64,000 bases of DNA from Strigamia acuminata (GCA_949358305.1 OX442315.1:13108427-13172426), one strand, 5' to 3'. Positions 1-13,049 are shown, counted from the first letter of the stretch. Translations and numbers: made by a program. Notes: generated by a model not told the origin, from the letters alone.

Positions 1-670
1 CCTTTTATGGTATTAATCTGTGATCATTCACGACCTTCCAGTTAAAATTTCATGCACCTAACATGAAAAGGAAAGTCAGGGGAACATGTTATCATCACTG
101 GAGCGACTTTGGCCATTTTTTGGGGTGACTTTACACCACCCCAACAGATGGGGTGACAAGAGCTTTATAATATTATTTTTAGATTGTTTTGTTCCTATTT
201 GTTAATTTTTCTATCTTTAAACACCTGTGATTATTTATGACATTTTTAATGCAGTTTTTTTGTTGTTTCAATTTTTTGTAAGAAATAAATTTCTAATGTT
301 CTTATAATTAAGTCATGATCACATGAATTTATAGACTGAACATAAAAAATGTCAGAAAAACTTTAAAATGTGACAAAATGATTTTTAAATGTTTTCTGAT
401 AAAATCTTATTATAATTATTATTATAATTATTATCTGATTAAACATTATCATTGGATTTCAATGGTGTTCCAATTGATGGCCAAAGTCACCCCAAACAGG
501 TGTGAAATTGGTCAGCTAAATTTAAATTTTTTTTTTTTAAAATGTAATAACTATAATTTTTTTAAACTTGCCATTGTTTAGCACATACAAATATATATAT
601 ACCTTACATTAAATTTTCATAACAATATGATTATTCCTAGGATTGTTACCTAAGGTATGTTTAATTGCAG
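1..670. repeat. A+T-rich 5' edge with a degenerate foldback repeat
   Basis: No gene is seen here apart from being the intron in front of IR copy A. The words GACTTTGGCCAT and GGGGTGAC occur near 105-160 and, in inverted orientation, near 474-500 (GATGGCCAAAGTCACCCC). This suggests a foldback or terminal-inverted-repeat element of roughly 400 bp inside the intron. Ends and target duplication are not resolved. Confidence 0.35.
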
Positions 671-2151
671 TGTAATAGATAAGCCGGAAGAGGATTACTT
701 ATCATACTTAGCTAAAATACAATCTAAGGTATGAGTTGTGTTGTGGGCACCCTTAAATGATTATTTGTCCCTGACCTTTAACTTTACTACTAAAAGTGCT
801 TATTTTTTAGGATTTAAATACTGTGAAAAGCGTAATATATGGAATGACACCAGTTCAGATATTGAGTTTCGACTATGCTATCGTTCCTGTCGCGACAGAT
901 ACTTTGGCATTTGCTATCCGTCGTGCAGAACGAGTAAACATTTTTCTTTGGCTCACGTATCTAAAGCCGTTTTCTACGTGGCTGTGGCTGTCTATTTCCA
1001 GTATATATTTCATATATATCATTCTGAAAATGTTCATTCATCACTGCAAGAAAAAAATTGTTTCAGGTAGGACTACACAACAAATAACCAATCAATGTTT
1101 TAATTCATTTTTACACATCTTGTGTCTAACTTGCGTGTATCAATTTTTACAGCAGGCAACAGACGCCAAAACCATCAAAACTTAACCAACGCTACAATTG
1201 CAATAAAAAATATTTTCTCCATGATAATTTTTGTGGCTTATAATGCAATGTTGTATTCATCATTTACTCTGACAACAACGCGCGAACGATACGAAAATGT
1301 ACAAGATTTACTTGCCGATTTTAAAATCAATTATTCGCATACGATCAATTTTACACCTACGATCTTATCACGGTATTTTAAGTTTATCTATGCGATAACC
1401 AACGTGATCAGAAGGGATTAACTGTTGAATCATTACTGGTTATAGCAACAAAAAACACCGCTATTTATTGATATGTGGAAACGGATGAAGACAAGTCCGA
1501 ACGAAGGCAAAATAATTGATAAGGACCAGCACAAAATTCTATCAAAAAGTCAACACAATGCCATAGTAGATGAGCGCATTTGGTTGCAAGAAATGTTTGG
1601 AAATAACTGTACAATCAGCATAGTAGAAATTCCCCTGCCTCACACACAGCATTTTATTTTCTTGAAAAGATCAAAATATGTGGATGCATTTAACCAACAG
1701 TGAGTAATCTAAAAAACATATTTGAAATTCCTACAGTAAACTTCTCCCTGATTGCACATAGACGGTTCGCACCCGTATTTAATGCCAAATTCAAACTATA
1801 CATCATATTCTACACGTACATTTAACATTAGAAAAAGTCATGTTTTCGAGTACTTCCTGGTACAGCTGAGTGTACTCGTCTAGAGAGAGTTTACTGTATT
1901 TTCATATTGATGCACTAAAAATAAAGTGAATGATTATATATTTCAGTCTTTTACGATTAAAGGAATGTGGAATCCTACAGAAATTATATGCTAAGTATGA
2001 AACAGAATCTGTATGTCCAAAAAATGTCAATGGTGTAAAACCTATCTCGATTTATCTAACTTTTGTAGCTTTCATTATTGTGCTGGTTGGTATTTTATTT
2101 TCAGGATTGGCATTCTTAATAGAAATTGTCTATTACAAATACTGTAATTAA
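671..2151 (+). pseudogene. Ionotropic receptor-like copy A, 5'-partial, frameshifted
   Basis: This is the 3' half of a divergent ionotropic receptor. The exons are 671-728, 811-1066, 1153-1372, 1446-1699 and 1947-2151, matching exons 7-11 of the intact copy C; exons 1-6 would lie upstream of the window. Exon 8 carries the first membrane helix (PFSTWLWLSI), exon 9 the pore-flanking helix (AYNAMLYSSFTLTTTRERYE), exon 10 the second half of the ligand-binding domain and exon 11 the last helix with a TAA stop. Exon 9 is 220 nt instead of 221: one base is missing after the DLLADFK codons, in a run of A near 1325. The frame then runs out of register to a stop about 30 codons on, inside the following intron. 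Exons 10 and 11 remain open, so the lesion looks recent. A sequencing error is the alternative explanation. Confidence 0.7.
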
Positions 2152-3317
2152 TGCTTAATAACAATGCCATGATGCTATTAATACTCTATATATAACAATC
2201 ACAACTAATGCATGCACATTTGAAATGGTTTTTCTCTTTCATAATTTGCACGCTTTTTAACATTGTATTAATAAATGTTACCTTTGCTCATATCTGGAAG
2301 ACGATTTTATTAAAATTTGAATCAATTTCTATAATGTCACCAAACTACTATTTATATTATTTCTTATTGGATTCAATAAACAAGTAAAAGTGAAAATAAG
2401 TCATAACCAATGTTCTTTGGAATGTAATAAAAATGTCAAATTATAAATACTGAGATGTAATGTTGCTTTTATAGCACTTACTGTTTATCTACTGCACTGC
2501 AATAAAGTTTTGCTCTGATAAAATGATATAACACTGCCTGTTTTTTAATGTTGCGTGTGTTTTTTTCCTCAAAAATTACAATAAATCACCAATATACTCT
2601 CACACCACGAAAAGTTTCCTACAACAACCTACAGTTCGCGCACGGTACCTTAATGCTAAATTCGTACTGCACATCCCATTCTGCGCAGACGGTTTTCTAA
2701 TTCCAGTTGGTATTTAGCAGTATTAAGCCTATTATTACGCCTAATAATGCATTAGCACATTAGGCGTAATAATACTAATGTGCTAATTGAATAAATTGTA
2801 GCAGAGGATAAGCAAAATAAGCGTGTGGAAGCGTTTGGCGGCCGGTTGCGAGCCAAATCGTTTGCAGGACCATTGCAGAAGTGCAATGGCGAAAAGTGAT
2901 ACATTGTTGCAGGGCCGTTCCTAGGAAATATCTGTGGTGAGGCCAGCATTAAAAATTCCGCCCCCCTCCCCCCTCGAAAAAAAAACAAAAAAAAAACATC
3001 ATATTTCCGAATATGTCCCAAAATATTTTCGAAAAAAAATTTACAATCATTTACAAAAATGTACAAGTATGAAACCTGCAGCTGTTCACCATTGATTTCT
3101 GCACGCGCGTAACGTCTAATAATGGTAATCGATGTTGCCATTGGCTACCATGAATAAAATACAACTGTAGCCACTACGTCTGGCGGTAGTTTGGCACATA
3201 CGCTTCGATCGGTTCTCCACTCTACACATTGATCCACGCACTCAGTCAAGGCTAAATGTTACATTGCTTTTCAAACACTTGTTTTAAAATTAGATTTAAA
3301 ATTAAAACTATTCTGAG

Positions 3318-3735
3318 TATTTTAGACCTTTTTTGATAAATATATCAGTATTTTAGACCTTTTTTGATAAATATTTCTTCTTTTTAGACCTCTTTTTGAT
3401 AAATATTTCTTTATTTCAGACCTTTTTTGATAAATATTTCTTCATTTTAGACCTTTTGTGATAAATATTTCTTCATTTTAGACCTTTTTTGATATATATT
3501 TCTTCATTTTAGACCTTTTTTGATAAATATTTCTTCATTTTAGATCTTTTTGATAAATATTTCTTCATTTCAGACCTTTTTTGATAAATATTTCTTCATG
3601 TTACACCGTTTTTGATAAACATTACTTCATTATAAACCGTTTTTTATAAATATTTCTTCATTTTAGACCGTTTTTGATAAATATTTCTTCATTTTAGACC
3701 GTTTTTGATAAATATTTCTTCATTTTAGACTTTTT
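3318..3735. repeat. Minisatellite, about 31-bp unit, about 13 copies
   Basis: A unit close to TTTTAGACC + TTTTTTGATAAATATTTC is repeated head to tail with single-base changes and small length changes, for example AGACCG variants in the last copies. It contains no open frame. It lies in the spacer between IR copies A and B. Confidence 0.9.
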
Positions 3736-4329
3736 TAATGGATTTTCACTTCAACTCATCAGCCAGCAAATGATAACTCATGATTTAATCAAATATTTAA
3801 AGATTATTGCCTGGAAATAAATTAAATATGTTTAATGTTGAAAAATAATTTGCAATTGTTAAGAGATTTGAGTTAAATAGTTTTTGTTTTTCAAAAATGT
3901 CATAGTTGAAGAAAACCTGACAAGTAGTGTGTTTACATAAAAATGTCAATAAAAATGTCAATAAGAATGTCAACCACATGTTTGCAGAAATTAGAAAAAC
4001 ACTTTAATGATAGACACAGCAGATATTGGTCTGATGATTATGGTAATCACAATTTCTATATTTTCACAGGTGTCTTTGTGATGATTTATTCAAATACTCA
4101 TTGATCTTCTCTAACTCCGCTGCCAAAGAGTCTACAACATCAATACACCTGTTTTTCATCGCTGCTTGAATACGTACGAAATGAATGTGAATGTTCCACA
4201 AAACAAAACTTCGAAACTGTAAGTACTAACAAGTAAGTATGGTAAGCCAACCAAACAAACGTTTTAAAAATTATATCATATCAACTCTTACAGTGACGCA
4301 CTAAAGAAATTTAATTTCAATGACTAATA

Positions 4330-4551
4330 TACTCAAAACAACCACAACGTTGACCTATGCTAGCCGGTTTACGCCTAACTGTGTACTGTGTTCTACTACG
4401 CGGAAAAGTAGTTCTGTACCTTTGACAATGTTGGTAATCGATCACATGTCCGGACTTTTTTTTACAAATATGGTGTTATGAGCTACTTTTTGTGCCACTA
4501 CACCAGTGATACGGCTCAAACCATAGGTCAACGTTGTGGTTGTTTTGAGTA
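4330..4551. mobile_element. Short inverted-repeat element (MITE), 222 bp, TA target site
   Basis: Terminal inverted repeats of about 30 bp start TACTCAAAACAACCACAACG and are mirrored at 4522-4551. A TA dinucleotide flanks each end, which fits a Tc1/mariner-type non-autonomous element. There is no coding capacity. A diverged relative of the inner sequence (GTTGACCTA..., TTACGCCTAACT) appears near 51990-52030. Confidence 0.7.
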
Positions 4552-4908
4552 TACGTGTAAAACATTTACTACGACATGACCATAACCATGATACCATTAA
4601 TAATACCACCATTCTTTTCTTTAAACTGAACCAGTTAAATTAATTAAAATCACGTAATCTCCGACTGGACATAAGTTGACATTTTTGTTTTCTGACCTTA
4701 ATTGGTTTGGTTCGCAAAATGAATGCACAATTTATAAAAACGCTGGTTTACAAAGCTTCTTAACCCCGAAAATTGCTGAAAACCTTGCACAAAATAACGA
4801 AAACGACCGAATATTGCTGAAAACATTCGTAAATGTTGCAAAAAAATAACGAAAACGTTACGAAAATAACTGAAACAACCTAAAACGTGCTGAAAACGTC
4901 CAAAAATA

Positions 4909-5496
4909 TGTCACCGCTTGGCCACCCATGGTAGCCTGCGTCACTCCACACACCTCCCAGTGACCCTAAGGTCATGCCTCCTTGCAAGGTGGACCGACCC
5001 ACCTAAGGGGGGTGGGAGCTGAGTAGTGTGGTGAGAGAAAGTGAGCTGGGAGCTCGACCGAGAGTTGAGCAGAGGGAGCCGAGAAAGAGAGACGTGTGCT
5101 ACGAAGGTCCCGACGCCAGCAAAAGCAACCATGCCTGGTGCTGACACTGCTCCTCTCACCATTCACCACTGTGATGCTGACTGACAGGAAGATGTGCCTG
5201 TTGCAGCCTCCATGAGCGGTCATATGTGTCGTACAGGGTAAGTATGACAGAATGCTAGTTAGTGACCGGCCACATCACCCATGGAGTTCGTGCCCTGTGT
5301 GTGACGTGTCGTTGCTGGTGTAGCGTGCTTAACAGCACTGCCACACCTGGGTAGATGGGAGACTCCAACCCCTAGACAACAATTAAAGGCCAAAACCAAA
5401 GAGTCTGGAGTCCCTGTCTCATTCTTATGTGAGTATGCATCTCTCCCATTGTAGTCAATCCCCATACTGCAGTGGGTAAGATCATATCCAGTCGCA
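4909..5496 (+). mobile_element. TGTGAC-type dispersed repeat, copy 1 (588 bp)
   Basis: A G+C-rich repeat, clearly unlike its A+T-rich surroundings, with ends TGTCACCGCTTGG and CCAGTCGCA. Flanks AATA and AATT are a near-match to a 4-bp target duplication. At least six relatives occur in this window (7569, 10490, 14388, 34908, 49537, 51388). TG...CA ends with 4-bp duplications fit a solo LTR of a Gypsy-type element; a short-TIR DNA element is the alternative. The small open frames inside are not conserved between copies. Confidence 0.65.
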
Positions 5497-7568
5497 AATT
5501 GAACTCCGTTCAAACGTCCACCAAAAATGTAAATATCAATTGTCCGCCATTTGCCATCAAAACGTTTGAGCATTGGGACGACAGATGGCGTTTACTTCGT
5601 TTTTGTGCGGGACAACTTTCTCCCTTGCAAATGTGGGTTACCTTAAAAGCCGTTGCACCAAAAGGCGCACACACAAATGTCGAGAATAAAATAAAAACAT
5701 TTTTCCGAACAATATCCAAGTTCGCCAGAAGATATTTGGTTCTTGATGTTTTATATGTAAAATTTGGCAAAAATCGATGTGGTGTCTTGTTTACATATGA
5801 GTGAAGCCATAAAACATTCTTGGCATGTCATTTTCTTCAAACCATTAAAATTTTATTACAGCTAACGGAAGTTACCTGGTGCACATGAAGATATTTGGGT
5901 TCTTAATGTTTTATAGCTACAGAAACAAAGTGCACATGAAGCAAGCAACATTTCTGACTTTAGGGTTTAATTGGATATTTAAAACAAGACTTGTAATCAG
6001 CACAAATTACTTTAACAAACAATGATGCTTGCAAATTATAATGTAGCCACAACTTTAATGTTGCTATTTAGTTTAAATCTGACGAAGACGTCAAACAGTA
6101 AGTGTTGCTGGTGGATTCATAAATGCAGCCAAACTAAAAACCAATTCATAAAAATTAATAGTACTGATGTCCACAAAGTAATTACATCTGAGCTAAATTT
6201 CTTGTTTCAGCATTGACTACTGATCACATATCCTGTAATGCCATAAATAGTGAATTGTCTAATTTTGTGGCAGTCACTTGCAGCAGAAGAATCATGATTG
6301 CTTAAGAACAAGACAGTGGTTGGTATTTATTCGCATGTGCTTATAATAACATTATTAATATCAACAATTTCTATTCTGATAGCTGAATGCTTATTCAAAC
6401 TATATCATCATTGGTCTGGAAAATTTGAGATTTCTACAAAACTCATGACAAATGCATCAACTTCTTATCCTGACTCGAATTTCCAACTACTATTAATATG
6501 GACGAATCATTTTGAGCAGTGGAAACAAGTTGAACACCCACATTAAAGTTTCAAATAGTTGTAATAATTAATTTGCTTTTGATTCATAGTTATCTCAAAA
6601 TCTATTGCTTAAAAAGAAAACAATATTGTATGTTGTTGAGAAGAAAGTGGAAAGGCAATTAAATTTCTCTTATAATTTGCAAGATTTGATCACATGGCTG
6701 CAGAATTCGGTTTACGTGCTTACTTACTCTCAAGACAACGTAAGTTATCTTTAAATTTTACCTTATATTTACGTTGCGTAATCCACTCCAATATAACTTG
6801 CAGGTAACTGATCTGTACAAATTGTCTTATCAATTCCCTCTAAATATCTTTGATAAAACAAACTTGGAAATGATTTGTTTGCTCCAACAATGTCGATTCC
6901 ACATGCTTTCTGAAAAAACGATACATCTGGAAAAAGATAATTTCACCATTGCTTTCTACCCAAACGTGCGTTTTACACCGAAAACCCAAAATACTAGAGC
7001 GAACAAAAATTACACTTTTCTATTATTTTTTAAGGAGATTATATTATTTGTACACTGTTTTCCCGTATTTCTTACACTAAACATCCCTGACTTCTACACT
7101 AAATTTCTGAATTCCAACAAAATTACAGGCAAGACGAGGCAGACTACTGGTTCTATCAGAAGACATAATGAATAGCACATTGGAGTTCCTGCCTAACTTA
7201 TGGTAGTAATCTTTACAATAAAGCTGTCCATCCGATCAAAAGTATATTCCAATGCAGGATTATAGAAAAACCGGAAAAGAATTTAGCAGCTGTTGTACCA
7301 AAAATAGTATCTCAGGTATGTTGCCTGTTACATGGTTCTTTTCCAAGATTGAGTACGGTGTAACCCCACTTTGGGAATCTGATTGGCTGACCTTTATACT
7401 GTATAGCATGCCCTAAAAGTCAAATTCCTGCTAGAAAATCGGGTTTGTTTTATCTGGCACTGCCAGATAATTCGAATTGTCCGGCAACCTAAAAAGAAAT
7501 TCTCTACTCACCCAACCAGGGTCATTTTTGACCAAAAGTCATATTTTTCTCCAAAAATGTATAAAGAT

Positions 7569-7945
7569 TGTGACTGGTATGGTCTTCGCCAAGGTAACCC
7601 GGGAACTGGCTATCCTGGTGTGGGACGCATACTCACGAATAAATGACTAAGACTCCCTATTACTGGTTGATAGCCTTTAATACTTGTTGTCTAGGGGTAT
7701 GGGGAATCCCGTCACCCGTTGCGGGGGTGCCACCGCACCGGCAACCGACCCGTCACACACAGGGCATGAGTCGGTTCAACATAACATTCATGTCGTACTC
7801 ACCTACGACCCACGCAGCCACTCATGGAGGATGCATTATGGAGACCGCCATAACACTGAGCTTCGTCGTGGTGAATGGCGAGGAGTGCAGAGTTCACACA
7901 GGGCAGGCTTGCCCTGGTTCACGATAGCCCGGGACACGTCTTGTC
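7569..7945 (-). mobile_element. TGTGAC-type dispersed repeat, copy 2 (truncated)
   Basis: Starts TGTGACTGGTATGG and carries the family's central block (TTGTCTAGGGGT..., GCAACCGACCCGTCACACAC) in the inverse orientation to copy 1. Similarity fades near 7945. It lies in intron 7 of IR copy B. Confidence 0.6.
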
Positions 7946-8534
7946 TCTTCGATGGTCGCAGAAAGAAAATTACTTTTAGAGAAAAAAATTTACCCTTGAA
8001 TGGGGCTGAGAGGGTTAATATGACTTGTTTTCGCTGTTTAATGGTTTTATATAGCATCTTTCTAGCGCTAAGATAGCCTATGGGATTACTGCAGAACGGC
8101 AACGGATGTTAGATCTTATTACTGCTCCTGTAATTGAAGACACGCTGGCATTTATTGTCTACCAAGAAGAAAAGACAAAGCACTTTCTTTGGCTCACCTA
8201 CATCAAACCATTTACTTATGATCTATGGTTGTCTATTTTTATTATGTATTTTATATATTTTGTATATTTTTTGATTACGTGGCTAACTGATCACTGCAAG
8301 CAAGAAACAGTTTTAAGTAAGGCATTTTAAAATATTCTAGTAGATTTAAAATTGTTGTTTGTGTTTAATGCAGATAAATAATTGGTAGGTTTTTAATATT
8401 TTTTACTGTTTACTATCTGCAGGAGGTAACGGCCGGAAAAATCGTTCCCACTTAAAGTATGCTATGATTAACATAAAAGAAAATTTTGTCATGATAATTT
8501 TTGTGGCTTATAATGCGATATTGTATGCATCACT

Positions 8535-10280
8535 TATGACGGTTTATAGGCGTCATTTATTTAATATCACGGCCGAAAACTTATGTTATCGGTAAACCCG
8601 CATTTGTCAATGCTCAAATTCGCCACTAGATGGCGCGATCGCAAGTTAGCGGTAAATTCGAAATGCGAGTTAAATCTTGCAAATAAATATAAGAATATAC
8701 TTATTTAAGAAGCGAAGAGAAGCTTTATTAGCATTAATATAAATATATATTAATGGTTGTTATTCATAACAGTTGATTAGAATCTCTATTTCGACGGAAA
8801 AGAGGTTTTAGCGAATCAATCAATCATTCGATTGATATGATTGGTGGGATTGTGGAGAGTCAGCCAGACTCTTGCGGACCAGAGTTCTCTGCTAGGTCCG
8901 GACTCCTTAATCCCCGAAGTGTCCTGCGAATCCACGGATTCAGGTGTTTGATTGGCTATCACTAATCCGGTCGGGGTATACAAACCCCGACAACCGGCGA
9001 TTCCGCAGCTCTGATTTTGACTGTGTTTTGTTTTGTACCTTTACTAACAAAACTAGAAATTTCATTGTTCACGTAAAAAACCTTTTGGTTCTTTGTTGAT
9101 TTATTCGCAAAGAACCGCGGCATGATTCTACCGAATCATGCAACCACCGGCAATTGAAGTCGACGATTCGGACTATTCATGTTTCCGTCATACGGGCTTG
9201 CCGAGGAGAACTCGCCTTCTGTGCAACTCAGTATCCTCCTGGCAGGTCAGAGTGGCCATTTTCGGTATGAACGCATTCCGTGACCGTAAGTAAGCACCGG
9301 TATTGTTGAGAGTTGGTTCCTTCACCTGATGGTGCCAAAGCAGTCTGTTTTACAGTAACCACGAGTAGCACCAAGTGTTTGGCAAGCTGATTCTCATGGT
9401 ATTCGGTGCCAAAGCAGTCGGTTTGTCATTAGTACCGCGAAGGGCTAAACTGCTGTGTGGAGCCGCAAGCTATCGACTCCTGTGAAGTGGTGCCGTCAAT
9501 CGCTAGAACGAGCGACCGCACTGTGACGCAGGGGACGCTTGATACCGTTCTGCATGGCAAGGCGTATTCTATCGATGGCAACAGGTGTGATTGCGACGGG
9601 AAGTCTAATTGTTTATCTTCAACAGCAAAAAGTAATATTAACTTGAGAACAAGTTAACGGTTAAGTCAGGCGACTTAAAAGGACTTTTGCATTTGAAATA
9701 CAAATGCGGCTATAAGTTGAGAACAACTTATCGGCGAAATATCTAAATGAGGAAAACACAACGATACGAATTAAATATAATTCGTAAACAGAATATTGAT
9801 AAGTAAATGAACCCATTTACTTACACCAATATCCAACCAAAGTTGTGGCGGTGCATTTGAGTCAACCGTACCTCTCAGATCTCTCGATTTATCGACGTGC
9901 GATGATTTACACAAGCGAACCAAGGAACCAGCGAAGCCGTATCGGACTCGAGGAGACAGCCATCCGGCTTAGACGACATCTATAATCAGGTCGAGCGGTA
10001 AGGAAACCGTTCCCATTTTCCAGACACGTAATGATATTATTTTAGGGCTGTTTTCCACAGCCAAATCATTGTATAGTTTAAATAGCTGTTTAACTTGCCA
10101 AATGTCGGCATTAGTCTTATGTATAATTTAGCTCATTTCTTATTGTTTGCCAACAATAAACTGTCATGTATTGATAACTATTCTTGTCTTGTATTTTATC
10201 TCTTGTATTATTCACTGTATTGTAATGCGATCTATTCCCGGTACCATTGTCAAATGGGAGTTGTGGTCGTCACCGTCACA
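8535..10280. mobile_element. 1746-bp insertion in IR-B exon 9, 4-bp target duplication
   Basis: The insertion begins TATGACGGT and ends ACCGTCACA, so it has an imperfect 9-bp terminal inverted repeat, and it is flanked by CACT at 8531-8534 and 10281-10284. It carries no convincing coding region; the longest frame (9457-9657) matches nothing I recognise. The ends and the 4-bp duplication resemble those of the smaller TGTGAC-type repeats. It could be a long solo LTR, or a non-autonomous element from which the smaller repeats derive. Its family is not identified. Confidence 0.7.
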
Positions 10281-10489
10281 CACTGACTGCCACACCAACC
10301 CGCAATCGATACGAAGACATTCAAGCTTTGCTTGCAGATAACAAAGTTGATCTATATGCAGTTGGAGCTTTTTACACATATCAAGTCATTAAGGTACTGT
10401 ATTTGAAAAAAAGAAACCTGAGAATCAATTTTTAATTGATTCAAATTTATTATATATACATTGCACAATCATACATTGGTCATAAATGT

Positions 10490-10951
10490 TGTGACGCTTG
10501 GCCACCGACGGTGACCTGCATCACTCCACACACCGCCCAGTGGCCCTAAGGATCCCCCTTCGCAGGGTGGACTGACCCAGCTAGGAAAGGAGAGAGGCGA
10601 GTGGTGTGGAGAGAGAGTTGAGCAGAGAGATCCGAGAAAGAAGACTTGTGCCGCGAAGGTCCCGACTCTGGCAAAGGCAACCGCGCCCGGTGCCGACTCT
10701 GCTCCTCTCGCCATTCACCACTATGACGCTCAGTAACATGACGATGTGCCTGTTACAGCCTCCATCAGCTGGTGTAGCGTGCCTAACAGCACTGCCACAC
10801 ATGAATAGATGGGAAACTCCGACCCCTAGACAACGATTAAAGACCAAAACCCAACAATCCGGAGGCCCTGTCTCAATCATTTACTTGAGTATGCGTCCCT
10901 CCCATGGTAGTCAATCCCCAGACTGCCGTGGGAAAGACTATAACAGTCACA
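10490..10951 (+). mobile_element. TGTGAC-type dispersed repeat, copy 3 (462 bp, ATGT duplication)
   Basis: Begins TGTGACGCTTGGCCACC, ends CAGTCACA, and is flanked on both sides by ATGT (10486-10489 and 10952-10955). This defines the element's ends and a 4-bp target duplication. It sits in intron 9 of IR copy B. Confidence 0.75.
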
Positions 10952-11715
10952 ATGTTTTGATTGGAACAGTATATGTCTTTAACTGAGCTATTAATTCTTC
11001 TGTTAAGGAAGGAAGAGCCGAGCTGTTCAAGGACATATGGAAACGAATGAAAATGAGTCCCAACCAAGGCAACATTTCTCATCTAAACCTAACGCAAGTT
11101 GTGTCACATGAACACAATTCCTTAATACACTTCTACAGTGTCCTGCAAGCAATGTATGGAAGCAACTGCATGTTCAGCATAATAAAAATTCCTGCACCTT
11201 ACACATCATACTTTGGTTTTAAAAAGAAATCAAAATACACAGATAGATTTAGCCAATGGTGAGTAATCCAACAAAATGTTTAAAACAATAAGTAAGAAAA
11301 CATACAAAAAGAAATATTAACATTTCAGTGCGCTGAAGCTGAAAGAGTACGGAATCTTAAAGAAAATAACTGCAAAATATGAAACAGCATCTCTCTGTCA
11401 GAGAAGTTACTACAATGTGGTAAAGCCGGTCTCTATATTTCACACAATTGTACCTATCATTATTGTGTTTGGTGGTATTTTATTATCCGGAATGGCATTC
11501 GTAGTAGAAAAATTAGTGTACACAAATATAATGCAATGAATAAATGTAAATTGAGGTCGCTGTGGTTCTTGTCGCGTTGATGACACGCCCACCTTGTGTG
11601 TGTTTATTTTAATTAACAATGAATTTTATGTATAATAATCGGACCTACTGCATGCATATTTGAAATGAAGTTTCTCATTCACAATTTGCACGTTAATCAA
11701 CCATTGTATTAATAT

Positions 11716-11716
11716 G

Positions 11717-11749
<33 letters not shown>

Positions 11750-12512
11750 GGTTTAATTCTCAAGAATTAAGGGGGTGCCCCCCAACAGCTAAAAGCCTAC
11801 AAGGAGGGACACCCCACATACAAAAACAACAAAAGAAAAAGCAATAAACAACAAAAGCAAAATTAGGAAAAGAAACTCATTAACTCCCTACACGCATCAC
11901 ACACATGTGCACATCATGCAGAGAACAAAAAAAGATATCTCCCTCAGACAAACAACAGTTGCAGCTATTCATAATGCGGTCTATAGGCGATCTGAGGTCA
12001 CCAACAACAAAAAGAGGGGCAATAGAACGAGTAGGACGCAGGGAAAAAAGTCTCAGGCAAAAAAAAATCAGAATGTCAGGGGCATACAAAAGGCCTCTCA
12101 AGATACGATATGCAAAAGTACAATCGGCCCTCTGCATGGCAAGCGATATAGTAGTCAGATTCAGCTGTTCAAGAACAGAGACATAGGAATATGGAACACC
12201 CGCACCCAAGAAACGCCTAAAAATACCCCAGGCAAAACGCCGCTGAACCCCCTCCAGTCGAAGACGCAGATAGGGAGCACAACCGCACCAAAAAAGACTG
12301 GCAAACATCAGACGGGATTTAACCAGAAGCACGAGGAGAAGACGCAGCGGAACAAAGGAATTAAAGGAAAAAGAAAGCCTATAAATTATACCCAAAAACC
12401 TGGCACAGCGTGCAATAACCCCAGCAACATGAAGACCAAAGGTTAAACCATCATCAACAATAACTCCAAGATCTCGAATGGACAAACGACGAGGTATAAT
12501 AATATTGGCAAA
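11716..12512 (-). mobile_element. 5'-truncated non-LTR retrotransposon (LINE) 3' fragment
   Basis: On the minus strand an open frame (12485 to 11880) starts with SIRDLGVIVDDGLTF and continues with ARCARFLGIIYR. That pattern is typical of the region just after the reverse-transcriptase domain of Jockey/CR1-type LINEs. The element ends in an (ATT)n tail on its own 3' side, seen on the + strand as (AAT)n at 11716-11756. Only the C-terminal part of the protein is present, so this is a dead 5'-truncated copy. It inserted in the 3' flank of IR copy B. Confidence 0.75.
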
Positions 12513-13049
12513 ACGATGTTGACATTTCTAATACAACGTTGTATAATCTCACTTTATCATAATTACTGGTGCATCAATTAACTTTTTTAATTATTTTAAT
12601 AATAATTTAGTCATAATCGATGTTCTTTGGAATACTAATAAAAATGTAAAGTTATAAACACTTACGTAGTTGCAATGTTTGTTTTATGCCTTTTTAATTC
12701 CGCTATGTCTACTATACTGTAATAACGTTTTTCTGCCATAAAACACTTCCTGTTGAGCTAATGTGTGTGTTTATACTATGAACTGTTTTACGGCAAAACT
12801 TAAAAATAACATTTTGACGAGCACTTAAGGGTAAGTTAGAACCGAAGTCGTTAATTATTTTAATAAAACTGTCATCTTAAAATACTCAGGTAACGAAACA
12901 ACGTTATAGATAAAACAATAAAAAAAATTTTCATAGCAAAATTAGTTCACTAGAGGGTGTCATATAAAAGCAATATAAACTTGTAAAGCGGAAGTAAGAC
13001 TATGAATTTTCAAACTATATTACCATAAGTTCCTGCATTAAAAAAAATC
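12513..13049. other. Spacer: 3' flank of IR-B and 5' flank of IR-C
   Basis: The first part resembles the 3' flank of copy D near 30740-31000. From about 12890 the sequence matches the upstream regions of copies D (17330-17424) and E (31115-31200), so it is the conserved 5' flank of the family. No gene is seen. Confidence 0.6.

Larger units (their letters stand above)
2152..6021. other. Intergenic spacer with repeats, no gene recognised
   Basis: The spacer between IR copies A and B holds the A-copy 3' flank with AATAAA signals (about 2265-2520), a palindrome around TTAGGCGTAATAAT (2720-2785), a 31-bp minisatellite (3318-3735), a small inverted-repeat element (4330-4551) and a TGTGAC-type repeat (4909-5496). 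Open frames here are short and overlap repeats. Confidence 0.6.
6022..11539 (+). pseudogene. Ionotropic receptor-like copy B, nonsense codon and insertion in exon 9
   Basis: All 11 exons of the family model can be placed: 6022-6097, 6211-6318, 6383-6528, 6590-6739, 6804-6965, 7129-7202, 7258-7315, 8055-8316, 8423-8534 joined to 10285-10393, 11008-11258 and 11329-11539. Copy B is the most diverged member of the + strand array. Two lesions stand out. In exon 2 the codon that is TAT in copies C, D, E and F is TAA (6303-6305). Exon 9 is split by a 1.75-kb insertion (8535-10280) with a CACT duplication; removing it restores the exact family exon length of 221 nt. The rest of the frame is open, including the final helix and a TGA stop. 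The nonsense codon alone would truncate the product after about 60 residues. TGTGAC-type repeats lie in introns 7 and 9. Confidence 0.75.

Noticed and set aside
4941-5804. Overlapping frames in and beside the TGTGAC-type repeat
   Set aside because: Frames are not conserved between the seven copies of the repeat and contain no domain.
9457-9657. 66-codon frame in the 1746-bp insertion
   Set aside because: Short, no recognised motif, and the insertion otherwise looks non-coding.
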